A stretch of DNA of 6,303 nt, taken from Nitrososphaerales archaeon. Lineage in GTDB: Archaea; Thermoproteota; Nitrososphaeria; Nitrososphaerales; Gagatemarchaeaceae. The notes below the pieces were generated by a model, which was given only the letters and a program-made list of their open reading frames with translations, searched no databases and was not told the DNA's origin. The position numbers and the translations under genes are program-made. The stretch is from contig JASHVX010000129.1 in assembly GCA_030044375.1 (NCBI GenBank), positions 1 to 6,303 of the forward strand. The letters are read 5' to 3'. Position 1 is the first letter of the stretch. Each line of letters opens with the position of its first letter. Of the stretch, positions 5,608 to 6,303 are shown piece after piece.

Positions 5608-5655
5608 TGCAATATGGATATGCTCTGAGGTCTACTAGACAAGTATTCTTGGTTG
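5608..5655. other. AT-richer segment, candidate duplex-unwinding element
   Basis: By direct count 19 of 48 bases are G or C (about 40%), clearly lower than the flanking coding DNA. It lies between ORB 1 (minus) and ORB 2 (plus), whose G-strings point outward. It includes the palindrome GTCTACTAGAC (5630-5640). The bias is moderate, so this is a candidate only; the 5717-5770 interval between ORB 2 and ORB 3 is the other option. Confidence 0.4.
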
Positions 5656-5695
5656 ACCGGTGGCAAACTCAGCGCTCCGGGCATCGCGAGAAGAG

Positions 5696-5716
5696 CTCCA
5701 GTGGAAACCAAGGGGG
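5696..5716 (+). repeat. Origin recognition box, ORB 2 (plus)
   Basis: The site reads CTCCAGTGGAAACCAAGGGG and then G, the best match in the window to the archaeal ORB consensus as I recall it (CTCCAGTGGAAAC-N-AAGGGGT). Both the inverted-repeat half and the G-string are complete. Confidence 0.9.
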
Positions 5717-5728
5717 AGGGATCTCTTT

Positions 5729-5743
5729 GTGAACCCATGTGAA
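5729..5743 (+). repeat. Second-family origin repeat, copy 1
   Basis: GTGAACCCATGTGAA fits the pattern GTGAAC-N3-TGTGAA, shared exactly in spacing with copy 2 and nearly with copy 3. It lies between the inward-facing ORB 2 and ORB 3. It does not match the ORB consensus, so a different protein may bind it. Confidence 0.5.
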
Positions 5744-5770
5744 TGACCTGCCAGTTCGCGAACATGACGC

Positions 5771-5791
5771 ACCCCAATATTTCCACTGGAG
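5771..5791 (-). repeat. Origin recognition box, ORB 3 (minus)
   Basis: The minus strand reads CTCCAGTGGAAATATTGGGG and then T. The first 12 bases are identical to ORB 2 and the G-string is complete. It is inverted relative to ORB 2, with 54 nt between them. Confidence 0.88.
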
Positions 5792-5829
5792 CATCTCCAG
5801 CCGCTAATCGCAAAACCAGGCTGATTCCA

Positions 5830-5850
5830 ACCCCTTTGCTTCCAATGGAG
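5830..5850 (-). repeat. Origin recognition box, ORB 4 (minus)
   Basis: The minus strand reads CTCCATTGGAAGCAAAGGGG and then T. It matches the ORB consensus at the CTCC start, the TGGAA core and the AAGGGGT end, with two core substitutions. It has the same orientation as ORB 3. Confidence 0.82.
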
Positions 5851-5882
5851 CCACTACCTGTTCAATGGGAATACCTACTCGA

Positions 5883-5897
5883 GTGAACCACTGTGAA
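5883..5897 (+). repeat. Second-family origin repeat, copy 2
   Basis: GTGAACCACTGTGAA has the same GTGAAC-N3-TGTGAA form and spacing as copy 1, on the same strand, 154 nt downstream. It lies outside ORB 4 on the side of the downstream gene. Confidence 0.5.
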
Positions 5898-5941
5898 GTC
5901 ATCACGAGCTCTCAACTCCTGTCAAGGAAACTTCGGCCCTT

Positions 5942-5955
5942 GTTCACAAGTTCAC
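5942..5955 (-). repeat. Second-family origin repeat, copy 3 (inverted, shorter spacing)
   Basis: The minus strand reads GTGAACTTGTGAAC, two GTGAAC units separated by TT. It is inverted relative to copies 1 and 2 and ends 11 nt before the TATA-like box at 5967-5973, so it could also act as an operator for the downstream gene. Confidence 0.45.
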
Positions 5956-5966
5956 ACCACCCATCG

Positions 5967-5973
5967 ATTTAAC
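5967..5973 (+). promoter_or_regulatory. TATA-like box of the downstream gene
   Basis: ATTTAAC is the only AT-rich hexamer-scale patch before the last gene. With the ~26-30 nt spacing seen elsewhere in the window, transcription would start near 5996-6000, just upstream of the TTG at 6005 and the GTG at 6017. Confidence 0.45.
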
Positions 5974-6016
5974 ATGGCTACGGCCCTGCCGAGTGACGAC
6001 CTCTTTGCAGAGAAAG

Positions 6017-6303
6017 GTGAAGATAGAGGTAGACGACGGCGAAGGAACGAAGTATACACTAGCACTGGAAGGAAGGGTCTCGAGAGACAAGCTGATGAAA
6101 GCTGTCGACATGCTGGAGATAATGGACGTCCCACTGGATCATGGGTTCAAGCCGGCACCCGACCAAGGAACCTTCTTCGGCAAGGTCATGACGCTGCTGG
6201 AGACCGAGTTCGCAGCGGGAGAATTCTCCTCCTCTGACGTCGCCAGAGGCTTCGAGGAGAAGTTCAACCAGCCCGTAAAGCTAAGCACGATCTCGACATA
6301 CCT
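6017..6303 (+). CDS. Uncharacterised origin-adjacent protein, possible winged-helix DNA-binding protein (N-terminal part, runs off the window)
   Basis: The frame is open to the window end, giving 95 codons. The protein begins VKIEVDDGEGTKYTLALEG (Val read as Met), a strand-rich segment. It continues with a helix RVSRDKLMKAVDMLEIMDV (about residues 20-38), a linker GFKPAPDQGTFFGK, and helices TLLETEFAAGEFSSSDVARGFEEKF. It ends NQPVKLSTISTYL, which looks like the recognition-helix part of a winged-helix fold (a helix, a turn, then xLSTxSTYL). No enzyme motif is visible. I do not recognise a named family. GTG at 6017 gives a start directly before the KIEV strand; TTG at 6005 and GTG at 5993 are in-frame alternatives, nearer the expected transcription start. 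It is transcribed divergently from cdc6 across the origin, so a role at the origin or in its regulation is possible but inferred only from position. Confidence 0.75.
   Translation, partial: MKIEVDDGEGTKYTLALEGRVSRDKLMKAVDMLEIMDVPLDHGFKPAPDQGTFFGKVMTLLETEFAAGEFSSSDVARGFEEKFNQPVKLSTISTY

Larger units (their letters stand above)
5479..5992. other. Replication origin region (oriC) beside cdc6
   Basis: This ~510-nt stretch has no convincing gene. It contains four ORB-type elements with the TGGAA core and a GGGG tail (5520-5540 and 5830-5850 minus with CATTGGAA; 5696-5716 plus and 5771-5791 minus with CAGTGGAA). A mini-ORB lies at 5490-5503, an AT-richer segment at 5608-5655, and three GTGAAC-type repeats at 5729-5743, 5883-5897 and 5942-5955. 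Archaeal origins are known for inverted ORBs flanking a duplex-unwinding element next to an orc1/cdc6 gene, and all these parts are present. Whether this is the only origin of the chromosome cannot be seen here. Confidence 0.88.

Noticed and set aside
5655..5668. ORB-like GACCGGTGGCAAAC
   Set aside because: It needs an inserted C within the core and lacks the G-string; could be a decayed box but is not supportable.
5571..5729. Direct repeat ATCTCTTTG at 5571-5579 and 5721-5729
   Set aside because: Two copies of a 9-mer with no shared context; it is not near-identical beyond 9 nt and not linked to ORB positions.
5505..5813. Minus-strand open frame of 102 codons upstream of cdc6
   Set aside because: It spans ORB 1, ORB 2 and ORB 3 and the cdc6 TATA box, shows no recognisable domain, and would run through the origin; it is a chance frame.
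5861..5873. Fifth ORB at TTCAATGGGAATA
   Set aside because: It keeps only part of the core and has no GGGG tail; too degenerate to call.
5893..6237. Plus-strand open frame of 114 codons
   Set aside because: It overlaps in another frame the gene starting near 6017. Its translation is Arg-rich low-quality sequence typical of an out-of-frame read, and its first 80 nt lie in the origin repeats.

Overview
The window is archaeal chromosomal DNA, GC-rich and densely packed. Four things point to Archaea: a PolD small subunit gene (polB/DP1), an Orc1/Cdc6 initiator beside origin recognition boxes (ORBs), a tRNA with bulge-helix-bulge introns, and TATA boxes about 30 nt upstream of start codons with no clear ribosome binding site (leaderless style). 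PolD is absent from the classical crenarchaeal orders. A euryarchaeote or a PolD-bearing TACK-side lineage (Nitrososphaeria or Bathyarchaeia type) is therefore likely. I cannot place it more finely from sequence alone.

Layout. Positions 1-80 are the C-terminal end of an IscA/HesB-type Fe-S carrier gene (+). Positions 109-236 are a tRNA-Ser(CGA) gene (-) that only folds if two introns are removed (30 nt and 15 nt); its TATA box is at 262-269. Positions 237-457 are intergenic, with a hairpin and the promoter of a four-gene plus-strand operon. The operon has gaps of only 8, 18 and 21 nt: a 141-aa ThyX-like protein without the catalytic motif (458-883), a short ThyX with the catalytic motif (892-1422), a phosphohexomutase of the GlmM/PMM family (1441-2766), and PolD small subunit DP1 (2788-4278). 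Orc1/Cdc6 (4288-5478, -) converges on polB with 9 nt between the stop codons.

Positions 5479-5992 carry no gene but read as a replication origin. There are four full-length ORB elements in both orientations, a mini-ORB inside the cdc6 core promoter, an AT-richer segment and a second family of GTGAAC-N3-TGTGAA repeats. From about 6017 to the end of the window there is an open plus-strand gene for an unrecognised protein whose visible end resembles the start of a winged-helix segment.

Together the genes link dTMP synthesis (ThyX), the replicative polymerase (PolD), origin recognition (Orc1/Cdc6) and the origin itself. The most unusual items are the tandem, apparently complementary ThyX pair, the double-intron tRNA-Ser, and the origin architecture with a probable Cdc6 autoregulatory site and a second repeat family.
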